Of a stretch of 64,000 nt of DNA, positions 1 through 9,441 are shown piece after piece. Source of the stretch: Enterobacter chengduensis (GTDB taxonomy: Bacteria > Pseudomonadota > Gammaproteobacteria > Enterobacterales > Enterobacteriaceae). Position 1 is the first letter of the stretch. Every line of letters starts with the position of its first letter. The stretch is from positions 2,542,001 to 2,606,000 of the forward strand of contig NZ_CP043318.1 of NCBI RefSeq assembly GCF_001984825.2, given 5' to 3'. Under the pieces are notes generated by a model. It saw only the letters and a list, made by a program, of their open reading frames with translations. It ran no database searches and had not been told where the DNA came from. A program made the position numbers and the translations under genes.

Positions 1-857
1 GGAAGGTTGCCGACTATATTCCGGCCCTTGCCTCGGTGAGCGGGAACAAGCTGGGAATTGCTATCTGTACCATCGACGGACAGCGGTTCCAGGCAGGCGA
101 TGCCACTGAACGTTTTTCCATTCAGTCCATTTCGAAAGTGCTGAGCCTGGTTGCGGCGATGCGCCAGTATGAAGAGGAAGAGATCTGGCAGCGCGTGGGC
201 AAAGATCCGTCCGGCCAGCCGTTTAACTCCCTGCTTCAGCTCGAAATTGAACAGGGTAAACCGCGAAACCCCTTTATTAACGCCGGGGCGCTGGTGGTGT
301 GCGATATGCTGCAAAGCCGCCTCAGCGCGCCGCGCCAGCGCATGCTTGAGATCGTTCGCCAGCTCTCGGGCGTGGACGATATAGCCTACGACCCGGTTGT
401 TGCCCGCTCGGAGTTTGAACACTCCGCCCGTAACGCGGCCATCGCGTGGCTGATGAAATCCTTCGGCAATTTCCATAACGACGTGGCGACGGTGCTGCAA
501 AACTACTTCCACTACTGCGCGCTGAAAATGAGCTGCGTTGAGCTGGCCCAGACGTTCCTGTTCCTGGCACACCAGGGGCACGCGCCGCATCTCGATCAGG
601 AGGTCGTTTCTCCGCTGCAGGCGCGCCAGGTAAACGCCCTGATGGCGACCAGCGGGATGTATCAAAACGCCGGTGAGTTTGCCTGGCGGGTTGGGCTTCC
701 GGCTAAATCCGGCGTTGGCGGCGGAGTGGTGGCGATCGTGCCCCATGAAATGGCGATAGCCGTGTGGAGCCCGGAGCTGGATGAAACGGGAAATTCGCTT
801 GCAGGCGTGGCGGTTCTGGAGAAACTGACCCAGCGTCTGGGACGTTCGGTATACTGA
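1..857 (+). CDS. glsB: Glutaminase 2 (5' end outside window)
   Basis: Hydrolyses L-glutamine to glutamate and ammonia in the cytoplasm. The reading frame is open from base 3 (Lys-Val-Ala-Asp-Tyr-Ile-Pro), so the GTG at base 36 is an internal codon and about 24 N-terminal residues lie before the window. What remains looks nearly identical to E. coli GlsB (YneH), including the serine-beta-lactamase-like S-x-x-K in FSIQSISK and the late segment [11 protein letters not shown]. The stop codon overlaps the next start by one base, so yneG is probably co-transcribed and translationally coupled, as in E. coli. Confidence 0.95.
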   Translation, partial: KVADYIPALASVSGNKLGIAICTIDGQRFQAGDATERFSIQSISKVLSLVAAMRQYEEEEIWQRVGKDPSGQPFNSLLQLEIEQGKPRNPFINAGALVVCDMLQSRLSAPRQRMLEIVRQLSGVDDIAYDPVVARSEFEHSARNAAIAWLMKSFGNFHNDVATVLQNYFHYCALKMSCVELAQTFLFLAHQGHAPHLDQEVVSPLQARQVNALMATSGMYQNAGEFAWRVGLPAKSGVGGGVVAIVPHEMAIAVWSPELDETGNSLAGVAVLEKLTQRLGRSVY

Positions 858-1213
858 TGTCCGATCTGGATCCTCTTTTTTCCCGCCTGGCGGGATCGAC
901 ATTTCGCTCGCGCTTTCGCTTAGGCGAGAAGGAACGACGGTACTGCTGGGACAAAGGTCCCGAAACCATTGACCAGCACGCCGCTGATTTTATTGAAAAG
1001 CGGCTTGCGCCCGCTCACCCCGTAAACGACGGCAAGCAGACGCCGATGCGAGGTCACCCGGTATTTATCGCCCAGCATGCCACCGCCACCTGCTGTCGGG
1101 GCTGTCTGGAAAAATGGCATAATATTCCGCAGGGCGTCACGCTCACCGCGCAGCAACGGTATTATATCGTCAGCGTTATTCATCACTGGCTGGTACTGCA
1201 AATGAACGCCTAA
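857..1213 (+). CDS. yneG: DUF4186 protein YneG
   Basis: A small cytoplasmic protein of 118 residues, about the length of E. coli YneG, and in the same position after glsB. Function is not known. Visible features are a central segment rich in His and Cys (HPVFIAQHATATCCRGCLEKWH), which could bind a metal; this is my inference. The ATG overlaps the glsB stop by one base (TGATG), which points to coupled translation. Confidence 0.85.
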   Translation: MSDLDPLFSRLAGSTFRSRFRLGEKERRYCWDKGPETIDQHAADFIEKRLAPAHPVNDGKQTPMRGHPVFIAQHATATCCRGCLEKWHNIPQGVTLTAQQRYYIVSVIHHWLVLQMNA

Positions 1214-1326
1214 ATTTGACGAGTTATGCTCCCGTTATATTTGTGTTATAGATGCATCCCAAGTGAGCCCCGATCATGCTGACGACCGCAATTATTGCCA
1301 TAAGCCATCACATGGAATGATATTTG

Positions 1327-2766
1327 ATGCGATCTGCCCTTACCGCTTTCAGGCCGTTCCAGCCCGACACGCCGCTGCGAAATGCCGCGACGATCTTTAT
1401 TCTCACCACCTTATTTTATTTTGTGGGTGCGGAATTGCGTCTCGTGGAGGCCTTGTCGCTGTTCTGGCCGCTAAATGGCGTAATGGCAGGGATCTTTGCC
1501 CGCTATGTTTACCTGAATCGCCTGCATTACTACGCGGTATCCTACGTCGCCATGCTGCTGTACGACGCGGTGACGACGAGCTGGGGTATCGCCTCCGTGA
1601 CGATCAACCTGTCGAACATGGTCTTCATCGTCGTTGTGGCCGTGCTGATTCAGCGTGACAGGCGGTTGATGAAGAAAACCCCCGATCCGCTTAACGCATT
1701 GCGCCTGTTTAACTACTGCCTGATTGCCGCGCTGCTGTGCGCCTTGCTCGGCGCGCTGGGCTCGGTCGGGATTGACCGTAACACCTTCTGGCCGCTGTTT
1801 GCCGACTGGTTCAGCGAACAGTTCTCAACCGGCGTGCTGGTAGTGCCCTGTATGCTCACGTTGCGTATGCCCGGGGACGCGCTCAGGTTACGTCTGGAGA
1901 GACTGCTGCCGGTGATTGCGCTGATCGTCTCGGTGGCCGCGTCGGTGGCGATCGGCGGCGCGGGCAGCCTCTGTTTTCCGCTACCGGCGCTTATCTGGTG
2001 TGCGGTTCGCTACCCATTGCCCGCGACCTGTCTGCTGACGTTTATTACCGGCGCGACTGAAATCATTCTTGTCGCCAACGCGATTATTAATATTGCCGTG
2101 GCGACGCCCTTTACGACGCCAATGATGTTTTCAGTCCGGCTGGGCATTGCCACGATGGCGATCTGTCCGGTGATGGTATCCGTCAGCATGGCAGCCATTA
2201 ATTCCCTCATCCGCCAGGTTTCACTGAGGGCGGATTATGACTTTCTCACGCACGTCTATTCGCGTTCCGGGCTCTATGAGGCGTTAAAACAGGAAGAGAC
2301 GTACCGGCATTCCCGTTTTCTGACCGTCATGCTGCTGGATATTGATTACTTTAAAAGCATTAACGATAACTACGGCCACGAGTGCGGCGACCGCGTGCTG
2401 GCGTCGTTTGCCCGTCAGGTTCAGCAGGTTGTTGGCGAAGACGGTATGGTCGCGAGGATGGGCGGTGAAGAGTTCGCGGTGGTGGTGAACTCTGGCGATG
2501 CGCAGCGCGGATTTGAACTGGCCGAACGTATCCGCGCGACCGTTGCCAGCCATCCGTTTACCTGGCGGAATCAGACGCTCTCTCTGACGGTCAGTATTGG
2601 CCTCGGAAGCGGGAAGGCCGAGGCCTGGCAGTTGACCGAGGTCTTCAACAAGCTCATGGCCGAAGCGGACGATCATCTCTATCGTTCCAAAAAAGCGGGG
2701 CGAAACCGTACCAGCGCCCGGGTGTCGGACGAGCACATTGCCGCGCCATCCGGAAATGAATCTTAG
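1327..2766 (+). CDS. dgcF: Membrane diguanylate cyclase, DgcF-like
   Basis: Predicted to make cyclic di-GMP from two GTP. The first ~285 residues are hydrophobic with several membrane segments of the MASE1-like sensor type. A GGDEF domain follows (~310-470) with an intact active-site GGEEF at residue 379. The inhibitory I-site RxxD five residues before it is absent (GEDG there), so product inhibition at that site is unlikely. I chose ATG 1327 over the TTG just before it. Its place between yneG and uxaB matches E. coli dgcF (yneF), so I use that name, though orthology was not tested. It may be transcribed alone, since a ~110 bp gap separates it from yneG. Confidence 0.8.
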   Translation: MRSALTAFRPFQPDTPLRNAATIFILTTLFYFVGAELRLVEALSLFWPLNGVMAGIFARYVYLNRLHYYAVSYVAMLLYDAVTTSWGIASVTINLSNMVFIVVVAVLIQRDRRLMKKTPDPLNALRLFNYCLIAALLCALLGALGSVGIDRNTFWPLFADWFSEQFSTGVLVVPCMLTLRMPGDALRLRLERLLPVIALIVSVAASVAIGGAGSLCFPLPALIWCAVRYPLPATCLLTFITGATEIILVANAIINIAVATPFTTPMMFSVRLGIATMAICPVMVSVSMAAINSLIRQVSLRADYDFLTHVYSRSGLYEALKQEETYRHSRFLTVMLLDIDYFKSINDNYGHECGDRVLASFARQVQQVVGEDGMVARMGGEEFAVVVNSGDAQRGFELAERIRATVASHPFTWRNQTLSLTVSIGLGSGKAEAWQLTEVFNKLMAEADDHLYRSKKAGRNRTSARVSDEHIAAPSGNES

Positions 2767-2828
2767 CTGCGTTAATCGTCATAAGGCATTGACGTGAATA
2801 GTAAGCGGCTTAACAGGATGTGGGGACA

Positions 2829-2856
2829 CTGACAATGTCTCTGTTTAAGCTACGCT
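2829..2856 (+). promoter_or_regulatory. Candidate sigma-S-type promoter before the GAF-GGDEF gene
   Basis: CTGACA, a 16 bp spacer, then TACGCT. The extended -10 GCTACGCTT fits the RpoS-preferred pattern KCTAYRCTT. It lies 30 bp upstream of the GAF-GGDEF start. This is inferred from sequence alone. Confidence 0.4.
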
Positions 2857-2885
2857 TTTAGTAAGGCTTTACGTCAGGAGACATT

Positions 2886-3851
2886 ATGAAAGCACCTGCA
2901 ACCCCTGAAAATGAAACAGACAGACTCAACTCGCTTCGTGAATCAGGCCTGCTTGAGATCGACAGTTCCCCGGCGTTTGACCGCTTAACGCGCCTGGCAA
3001 AACGCTTCTTCCAGGTACCGCTGGCGATGGTCAATCTCATTGATGAGCACTCGCTCATCGTTAAGTCGGCTGATGGGCAGGCACCCGGTTCCGTTCCGCG
3101 TAATATCTCATTTTGTGGCCATACGATCCTCGCCGAAACGCCGCTGGTGGTGGGGGATATGCTTCAGGACGATCGTTTTGCGGATAATCCGCTGGTGGCC
3201 GGTGAGCCTCGGGTGCGTTTTTACGCGGGGTTCCCGCTGCGCCTGCGTGACGGTGCAAGCGTCGGCTCGCTCTGCCTGATTGACTATGCCCCCAGGGAGT
3301 TTTCGGCAGCCGATCTCGCCGTTCTTGGCGATCTTGGCGCGCTTGCTGAGGATGAGTTTGCCGCCATCAGCGCGGCGACAACGGATGAATTAACCGGCTT
3401 ATTCAACCGCCGGGGCTTTAATCAACTGGTTCGGTTCACGCTTTCGGTCGCCCGACGCCGGGCCGAGCCGCTGACGCTCGGCTGGCTGGATTTGGATCGC
3501 TTCAAGGAGATCAACGATCGCTACGGGCATGAAGAGGGGGATAAGGCGCTGAAGGCCATGGCGCAGCTGATGCGCACCTCTTTCCGTGAAGCGGATCTGC
3601 TGGTGCGTTTTGGCGGGGACGAGTTCGCCGTGCTGTTTGCCGATACGGATGAACAGGGCGCCTGGATTGCCATGCAGTATCTCGCCGAACAGGTCGAAAA
3701 CTATAACGCGCGCAGGCTGCATCCCTGGTCGCTTTTATTTTCGTGGGGGCTAAGCGAATTCGATCATAACGGCAACGACCTGCAGCAGTGGTTGAAGGAT
3801 GCGGATGAAAAGATGTACGCCATGAAGCAGCAGCGACAGCGCGCCCGGTGA
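2886..3851 (+). CDS. GAF-GGDEF diguanylate cyclase
   Basis: A soluble 321-residue cyclic di-GMP synthase. An N-terminal GAF domain (~20-155) contains the usual SFCGHTI and GFPLRLRDG segments and probably senses a small ligand or redox state. The C-terminal GGDEF domain (~160-320) has GGDEF at 243-247 and an allosteric inhibition site READ at 234-237, exactly five residues upstream. It should therefore be catalytically active and product-inhibited, unlike its membrane neighbour. A good ribosome site (AGGAG, 7 bp spacing) supports ATG 2886. It stands as a single gene behind a stress-type promoter candidate. The gene is not part of the E. coli version of this locus. Confidence 0.88.
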   Translation: MKAPATPENETDRLNSLRESGLLEIDSSPAFDRLTRLAKRFFQVPLAMVNLIDEHSLIVKSADGQAPGSVPRNISFCGHTILAETPLVVGDMLQDDRFADNPLVAGEPRVRFYAGFPLRLRDGASVGSLCLIDYAPREFSAADLAVLGDLGALAEDEFAAISAATTDELTGLFNRRGFNQLVRFTLSVARRRAEPLTLGWLDLDRFKEINDRYGHEEGDKALKAMAQLMRTSFREADLLVRFGGDEFAVLFADTDEQGAWIAMQYLAEQVENYNARRLHPWSLLFSWGLSEFDHNGNDLQQWLKDADEKMYAMKQQRQRAR

Positions 3852-3933
3852 CATAACGAAAGCCTATGTCCGAACCGCTTGCGTTAATATTTTGTTAAAT
3901 ACATAGTGAGCGTATTCAACGTAAGGAAAAACA

Positions 3934-4461
3934 ATGAATACCTCACTGCAAGTCAAAATCCTCACCGGGGAAACAATCCTTGCGCACCTGGACGCGCTGG
4001 CCGGGATCCTCGAAAACTGCGTAAACGGCGGGGCATCCGTCAGCTTTATGCTCCCTTATAGCCTCGATAAGGCCCGTATTTTCTGGCGCGGCATTGCTCA
4101 AAGCGCAGCGCGAGGCGAGCGTCTCGTGCTTGCCTGTTTTGACGATCGGGACGGCGTCATCGGAACGGTGCAGCTGATCACGGACCAGCCGGAAAACCAG
4201 CCGCACAGGGCCGATGTGGCAAAGCTTTTGGTTCACAAGAAAGCGCGTCGGAAAGGGGCCGCGATGGCACTGATGGAAGCGCTGGAGGCTGAGGCCAGGG
4301 CTAGAGAGATTTCCGTTCTGGTGCTCGATACCGCTACAGGCAGCGGCGCTGAGACGTTCTATCAGCGAGCCGGCTGGCAAAAGGTGGGTGAGATCCCTCG
4401 CTATGCCCTGATGCCGGACGGCGCCATGACGGCCACGTCACTCTTTTATAAGTTCTTATAA
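3934..4461 (+). CDS. GNAT N-acetyltransferase, tabtoxin-resistance-like
   Basis: A 175-residue single-domain GNAT that should transfer acetyl from acetyl-CoA to an amine. The acetyl-CoA loop is seen as KARRKGAAMALMEAL, followed by a strand and the LVLDT...AETFYQRAGW motif typical of the C-terminal half. The overall pattern recalls tabtoxin-resistance and L-amino-acid acetyltransferases. The substrate is not predictable. It is an insertion relative to E. coli, between the GGDEF genes and uxaB. The ribosome site is AAGGAAAA, 6-8 bp before ATG. Confidence 0.8.
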   Translation: MNTSLQVKILTGETILAHLDALAGILENCVNGGASVSFMLPYSLDKARIFWRGIAQSAARGERLVLACFDDRDGVIGTVQLITDQPENQPHRADVAKLLVHKKARRKGAAMALMEALEAEARAREISVLVLDTATGSGAETFYQRAGWQKVGEIPRYALMPDGAMTATSLFYKFL

Positions 4462-4519
4462 TTATTTTGCACAACTACGCGGCGGATTGATCAAAACAGG
4501 GTTTCTGGTCGTTAAGTTT

Positions 4520-4546
4520 TGATAAGTTATCGTACCAATCTTATCA
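4520..4546. promoter_or_regulatory. Candidate ExuR/UxuR operator upstream of uxaB
   Basis: A 7 bp inverted repeat, TGATAAG ... CTTATCA with 13 bp between the arms, surrounds GTTATCGTACCAAT. That core resembles the ExuR/UxuR consensus ATTGGTATACCAAT, with one half-site well conserved. E. coli uxaB is repressed by ExuR, so a control site is expected here. Confidence 0.4.
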
Positions 4547-4579
4547 GGCTGTATGACTAATCATAAAAGGAACCCCCTT

Positions 4580-6031
4580 GTGAACACGCTCAACCGTCAT
4601 GATTTTCCCGGTGCTCAATACCCCGAACGCATCATTCAGTTTGGTGAAGGCAATTTCCTGCGCGCCTTCATCGACTGGCAAATCGACCTGCTCAACGAAC
4701 ATACCGACCTGAACGCTGGCGTGGTTGTCGTCCGTCCTATCAAGAGCGACTTTCCGCCGTCGCTAAGTACGCAGGACGGGTTGTACACGACGATTATTCG
4801 TGGCCTGAACGAGCAGGGTGAGGCGGTGAGTGACGCCCGCCTTATCCGCTCCGTGAACCGGGAAATCAGCGTTTATGACGACTATGACGCATTTCTGGCG
4901 CTGGCCCACAATCCGGATATGCGCTTTGTGTTCTCGAACACCACCGAAGCGGGCATCAGCTATCACGCGGGTGACAGATTCGACGATGCGCCAGCGGTGA
5001 GCTATCCGGCGAAGCTGACGCGACTGCTGTTTGAGCGCTTTAGCTACTTCAAGGGAGCGACAGACAAAGGCTGGATCATCATTCCGTGCGAACTGATTGA
5101 CTATAACGGCGAGGCCCTGCGCGAGCTGGTCTTACGCTATGCGCAGGAGTGGGCGTTACCCGCCGCTTTCATCCAGTGGCTTAATCAGGCAAACACGTTC
5201 TGCTCAACGCTGGTTGACCGTATCGTAACCGGTTACCCGCGCGACGAAGCGGCTACGCTGGAAGCCGAGCTGGGTTATCACGATGGGTTCCTGGACACGG
5301 CGGAACACTTCTATCTGTTCGTTATCCAGGGGCCAGCCTCTCTCGCTCAGGAACTTCGTCTCGATCGGTATCCGTTAAATGTGCTGATTGTCGACGACAT
5401 CAAGCCCTACAAGGCGCGCAAGGTCGCCATCCTGAACGGTGCTCACACGGCGCTGGTGCCGGTGGCTTTCCAGGCGGGTCTGGATACGGTGGGCGAGGCG
5501 ATGAACGATGCGGAGATTTGCGCGTTTGTCGAAAAAGCGATTTATCAGGAGATTATTCCGGTCCTCGATCTGCCGCGCGACGAGCTGGAATCTTTTGCCC
5601 GTGCGGTAACAGGGCGTTTTCGCAATCCCTACATCAGACACCAGCTGCTGTCCATTGCGCTCAACGGCATGACTAAATACCGTACCCGCCTCCTGCCACA
5701 GCTGCTGGCGGGGCAGGAGGCAACCGGACGCTTACCTGCGCGCCTGACCTTTGCCCTGGCGGCGCTCATCGCGTTTTATCGCGCGGAGCGTAACGGGGAG
5801 AGCTATCCGGTGCAGGATGATGCATTCTGGCTGGAACGTTATCAGCAGCTTTGGGCGCAGCACCGGGACCAGCAGTTGACCACGCGTGATCTGGTGCAGG
5901 CTGTACTGAGCGTGAGCGAGCACTGGGAACAGGATCTGACGCAGGTGGCCGGACTTGTCGACCAGGTCACGCTGGATCTCGATGCCATTCTGCTGAAGGG
6001 GATGCGCGCAGCGGTGAAACCGCTTTGCTAA
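4580..6031 (+). CDS. uxaB: Tagaturonate reductase (altronate oxidoreductase)
   Basis: Reduces D-tagaturonate to D-altronate with NADH, the second step of galacturonate breakdown after UxaC. The protein matches E. coli UxaB through its whole length, with the N-terminal nucleotide-binding stretch [13 protein letters not shown] and the mannitol-dehydrogenase-type C-terminal domain ([18 protein letters not shown]). I place the start at GTG 4580 because it gives the usual 483 residues and has AAAGGA 8 bp upstream; the ATG at 4553 would add nine residues not found in E. coli. A hairpin terminator follows directly, so it is a single-gene unit. Confidence 0.96.
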   Translation: MNTLNRHDFPGAQYPERIIQFGEGNFLRAFIDWQIDLLNEHTDLNAGVVVVRPIKSDFPPSLSTQDGLYTTIIRGLNEQGEAVSDARLIRSVNREISVYDDYDAFLALAHNPDMRFVFSNTTEAGISYHAGDRFDDAPAVSYPAKLTRLLFERFSYFKGATDKGWIIIPCELIDYNGEALRELVLRYAQEWALPAAFIQWLNQANTFCSTLVDRIVTGYPRDEAATLEAELGYHDGFLDTAEHFYLFVIQGPASLAQELRLDRYPLNVLIVDDIKPYKARKVAILNGAHTALVPVAFQAGLDTVGEAMNDAEICAFVEKAIYQEIIPVLDLPRDELESFARAVTGRFRNPYIRHQLLSIALNGMTKYRTRLLPQLLAGQEATGRLPARLTFALAALIAFYRAERNGESYPVQDDAFWLERYQQLWAQHRDQQLTTRDLVQAVLSVSEHWEQDLTQVAGLVDQVTLDLDAILLKGMRAAVKPLC

Positions 6032-6038
6032 TGACTTT

Positions 6039-6062
6039 ACCCGGCTTCGGCCGGGTTTAAAT
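6039..6062 (+). terminator. Terminator of uxaB
   Basis: A 7 bp GC-rich stem ACCCGGC / GCCGGGT with a stable TTCG tetraloop, followed by a short T/A tail, begins 8 bp after the uxaB stop. Confidence 0.75.
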
Positions 6063-6231
6063 ACCCCTTATTTTAGTTACAACATACTATTTACCCTGTT
6101 TTTAAAAACAGATGCAGCACCGTGCGGTTATTGCCTAGCAGGTGAGAAAATTCAATGTTTCGTTAACATGCTTGCAACTGTGAGGGGGATCACGTTTAAT
6201 AGCCGAGCTCTTTCCTTTCCTGAAACTCACT

Positions 6232-7146
6232 ATGATTGTTCGTCCTAAACAGCACTGGCTCCAACTGATTTTTGTCTGGCACGGTTCGGTACTTCCTAAA
6301 ATCTATACCCGACTGTTGCTCAACTTCCTGCTCTCTATCGCCGTAATCCTGATGCTGCCCTGGTATACCTCGCTGGGCATCAAATTTACCGTGGCGCCAT
6401 TCAGCATTCTCGGCGTGGCGATTGCCATCTTTTTGGGTTTCAGGAACAACGCCTGCTATGCACGCTACGTTGAGGCTCGCCTGCTCTGGGGGCAGTTGAT
6501 GATAGCGGCCCGCTCGCTGTTTCGCGAGGTAAAAAACACCTTGCCCGACGATAAGCACCTTGGCGAATTCGTCCGTCTGCAAATTGCTTTTGCCAACTGC
6601 CTGCGCATGACCCTGCGCCGTGAGCTGACCGCCGGGCAGCTTTCTCGCTATCTTGCTGCGGATGATTTACGTAACGTAATGGCCGCCAGCTCACCGGCCA
6701 ACCGTATTTTGCTGATCATGGGTGAGTGGCTGGCCGTGCGGCGGCGTAATGGGCAGCTTTCGGACATCCTGTTCCATAGCCTGAACAACCGTCTGAACGA
6801 TATGTCCATCGTCCTTTCCGGATGCGAACGCATTGCGACAACGCCGGTGCCGTTTGCCTATACGCTGATTTTGCACCGCACGGTGTATCTGTTCTGCATC
6901 ATGCTGCCGTTCGCGCTGGTTGTGGACCTGCATTACATGACGCCGTTTGTCTCCGCGTTGATCTCCTATACCTTTATCTCGCTGGACACCCTGGCGGAAG
7001 AGCTGGAAGACCCGTTTGGCACGGAAGATAACGATCTGCCGCTGGACGCTATCTGCAACAATATGGAACGCGATCTGCTGCAGATGAACGACGAAGAGAG
7101 CATTCCGGAAAGGCTGATGCCGGATAAGCACTATCAGCTGACCTGA
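6232..7146 (+). CDS. yneE: Bestrophin-family channel YneE
   Basis: An inner-membrane protein of 304 residues, the usual length of E. coli YneE and of the Klebsiella bestrophin homologue whose pentameric channel structure is known. Visible bestrophin marks are the start IVRPKQHWLQLIFVWHGSVLPKI, the FRNNACYARYVEARLLWG segment after the first membrane helices, and the acidic C-terminal stretch LEDPFGTEDNDLPL. Ion selectivity cannot be read from sequence. Its 3' end overlaps the convergent GNAT gene by 13 bp. In E. coli it lies between tam and uxaB; here tam is 5.7 kb further on. Confidence 0.93.
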   Translation: MIVRPKQHWLQLIFVWHGSVLPKIYTRLLLNFLLSIAVILMLPWYTSLGIKFTVAPFSILGVAIAIFLGFRNNACYARYVEARLLWGQLMIAARSLFREVKNTLPDDKHLGEFVRLQIAFANCLRMTLRRELTAGQLSRYLAADDLRNVMAASSPANRILLIMGEWLAVRRRNGQLSDILFHSLNNRLNDMSIVLSGCERIATTPVPFAYTLILHRTVYLFCIMLPFALVVDLHYMTPFVSALISYTFISLDTLAEELEDPFGTEDNDLPLDAICNNMERDLLQMNDEESIPERLMPDKHYQLT

Positions 7147-7682
7147 CGGGCGTTCCACTCGTCGCGGGTGATCTCCCACAGTTCGGAATCCAGCATGCCG
7201 CTGACGTAGGCTTTCTTCTCCGTCCTGATGAGCCGCATGCCGCTGCTGTCTGAAATACGACGCGAGCGGCCGTTGGCGGCTGCCTTCGGCGCACGTAATA
7301 CGGGTTTATGTAGCGTATTGAACCAGTAATCCGTCGCCGCAATGCTGGCCTCGCGCATATATCCTTTGCCCTGGAACTCCGGCGCGAGCCAGAAACCACG
7401 GTTGTTGTCCTCGACGTCGTACAGGCAAATAATGCCCATCAGTTCATCCGGTACCTCGCGTCGTCGGATGCTCCAGAACCAGGCAATCCCTTTCGCCATA
7501 TCCGGTAGCGCCACGTTGTTAACATAGTTTTCCGCGCCGTTATCCGGGTAGGGCCAGGGCACGGAAGAGACCATATAACGCACGATCTCCCAGCGTGGAT
7601 ACAGCTTCTGTATCTGGATAGCATCTTCGGCAACCAGCGGTTTTAGCAGCAGGCGTTCTGTCGTCAACGTCGGAATTGTCAT
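7134..7682 (-). CDS. RimJ/RimL-type GNAT acetyltransferase
   Basis: A 182-residue GNAT of the Acetyltransf_3 class. It opens with TERLLLKPLVAEDA, typical of RimJ/RimL-like enzymes, and carries the acyl-CoA segment FWLAPEFQGKGYMREA. Family members acetylate protein N-termini, spermidine or small amines; nothing here picks one. AGGGAGA lies 7 bp before the ATG. Its end overlaps yneE, so the two convergent genes share their 3' ends without a terminator between them. Confidence 0.82.
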   Translation of the reverse strand: MTIPTLTTERLLLKPLVAEDAIQIQKLYPRWEIVRYMVSSVPWPYPDNGAENYVNNVALPDMAKGIAWFWSIRRREVPDELMGIICLYDVEDNNRGFWLAPEFQGKGYMREASIAATDYWFNTLHKPVLRAPKAAANGRSRRISDSSGMRLIRTEKKAYVSGMLDSELWEITRDEWNARQVS

Positions 7683-7711
7683 CCGCGGATCTCCCTGTTT
7701 AGGCGTTATCT

Positions 7712-7742
7712 TGCCGGGTGGCGCTGCGCTTACCCGGCCTAC
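7712..7742. repeat. REP element
   Basis: An imperfect palindrome TGCCGGGTGGCGCTGCG / CTTACCCGGCCTAC of the enterobacterial REP type, in the gap between two divergent GNAT genes. A related copy occurs at 34599-34629. Confidence 0.85.
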
Positions 7743-7816
7743 TGGGTGCTAAAATATCAATGAGTTTCATATTACACTGTTTCGAAATGGCGATTAATGT
7801 CTAATGTGAGGAACAC

Positions 7817-8257
7817 ATGGCAATTACGGTAAGACCGCTGCGTGAAGACGATTACCTCCAATGGCGACCGCTGTGGGACGGCTATACCCATTTTTATGAT
7901 TGCTACCTTGAGGAATCCGTCACCGCATCAACGTGGGAAAGGGCGCTCTCAGCGCAATCGTCGATGTTCTGCCGCGTGGTGGAGAAGGACGAAAAGGTCA
8001 TCGGTTTCGCCATGTGCGTTCTGCACGAAGGCACCTGGTCAACGGCCCCCATCTGCTACCTGGAAGATCTGTTTGTTGATGCTGCCGAACGCGGGGCGGG
8101 TGCCGGTAAGGCGCTCATCGACGCTTTGATTGAGGAGGGCAAGCGCGAAGGGTGGTCGAAACTGTACTGGGTCACCCGGGAGAACAATCCGGCGCGTAAA
8201 CTTTATGACAAATATGGTGAAGCCGACGATTACGTCCGCTATCGCCTCTCCCTTTAA
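7817..8257 (+). CDS. GNAT N-acetyltransferase
   Basis: A compact 146-residue GNAT domain. The acetyl-CoA binding loop is AERGAGAGKALIDALI, preceded by the acidic YLEDLFVD strand and followed by VTRENNPARKLYDKYG. This arrangement is shared with general small-molecule and polyamine acetyltransferases (HPA2-like). The substrate is unknown. It is transcribed away from the neighbouring RimJ-like GNAT, and the next gene begins about 145 bp later behind its own likely control region. Confidence 0.8.
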   Translation: MAITVRPLREDDYLQWRPLWDGYTHFYDCYLEESVTASTWERALSAQSSMFCRVVEKDEKVIGFAMCVLHEGTWSTAPICYLEDLFVDAAERGAGAGKALIDALIEEGKREGWSKLYWVTRENNPARKLYDKYGEADDYVRYRLSL

Positions 8258-8275
8258 GACCAAAACGCCTGCGTT

Positions 8276-8291
8276 TGTATCGTACTGTATC
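8276..8291 (+). promoter_or_regulatory. Direct repeat TGTATC-N4-TGTATC, candidate response-regulator box
   Basis: Two perfect TGTATC hexamers, 10 bp start to start, as expected for a dimer of an OmpR-class regulator on one face of DNA. It lies 112 bp upstream of the hydrolase start. A similar pair (TGTACG / TGTATC, also 10 bp apart) precedes dipZ, and the OmpR-type gene lies between the two. The assignment is inferred. Confidence 0.4.
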
Positions 8292-8402
8292 AGCGTTCCA
8301 CATACATACACAGGCTTGCAATAAACCCGCTTTCGCACATATTCGCAATACACTGCAGTGTTGTTATATCCCCGTGAATTGTACTCAACCGGAGATACCA
8401 AC

Positions 8403-9397
8403 ATGTTCAGCAAACTCGCTTACTCAACCCTCGCACTGACCGTTTCGCTTGGTACCGTGATGTCCTGTCAGGCCGACGTCACCGGTACCAGCTTCGCCGC
8501 GGCCTTCGATCGTCCACAGCAAATTAACGCTGGCGATCTGAACGTCGGTTATGTCGACATTGGCCCGAAAGACGGCCAGCCGGTTATTTTACTGCACGGC
8601 TGGCCCTACGATATTCACAGCTATGCCGACGTCGCGCCCGCGCTGGCGGCAAAAGGCTACCGGGTGATTGTGCCTTCTCTGCGCGGCTACGGCACCACAC
8701 GCTTTCTGTCAGCCAAAACGCCGCGCAACGGGCAGCCTTCGGCCATGGCAAAAGATGTTGTGAACCTGATGGATGCCCTGAATATCAAACAGGCGGTATT
8801 TGCAGGATATGACTGGGGGGCGCGTACGGCAGATATCGTTGCGGCCTTATGGCCAGAGCGCGTGAAGTCGCTCGTTTCGGTGAGTGGATACCTCATCAGC
8901 AGCCAGCAGATTGGCAAACAGCCGCTGCCGCCAAAAGCCAGCAGCAGTGGTGGTATCAGTTCTACTTTGCCACCGCGCGCGGTGCGCAAGGCTATGCTAA
9001 AAACACGCATGACTTTGCGCGATTGATCTGGTCGCAGGCCTCGCCTGACTGGAAATTCAGCGACGCAACCTTTAGCGCCAGCGCTAAATCGCTCGATAAC
9101 CCGGATCACGTCGCGGTGACGCTCAGCAACTATCGCTGGCGCTTAGGGCTGGAGAAAGGCGAGCGCAAATACGACGGCTACGAGAAAAAACTGGCCACGC
9201 TGCCGAACATCACCGTACCGACGATCACCATCGAAGGCGGAAACAACGGCGCGCCGCATCCGGCACCGCAGGCCTACGCGGGTAAATTTACCGGTAAGTA
9301 TGAACACCGCACCTTTGGGGCGACCGTAGGACACAATCCGCCGCAGGAAGATCCGCAGGAATTCGTCAAAGCGGTGGTCGACGCAGATAAACTCTGA
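8403..9397 (+). pseudogene. Exported alpha/beta hydrolase, epoxide-hydrolase-like, frameshifted
   Basis: Two overlapping frames together make one alpha/beta hydrolase of about 330 residues. The first (from ATG 8403) has a signal peptide ending near SCQA, the HGWP oxyanion segment, and the nucleophile elbow GYDWGA, in which Asp is the nucleophile as in epoxide hydrolases and haloalkane dehalogenases. The second supplies the cap and the C-terminal catalytic His in VGHNPPQED. The frame changes at about 8937-8945 (PLPPK then QQWWYQFYFATARG), consistent with loss of one base. Either the gene is broken or the base is a sequencing error; the rest shows no decay. It sits directly upstream of the two-component pair. 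Confidence 0.8.
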
Positions 9398-9441
9398 AAT
9401 GTGCTATTTTCAATACGTTACCCTTCGGTCTGGAGATTTCG

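Noticed and set aside
1263..1658. Rightward frame overlapping the start of the DgcF-like gene
   Set aside because: It runs in a different frame of the conserved membrane region and has no ribosome site.
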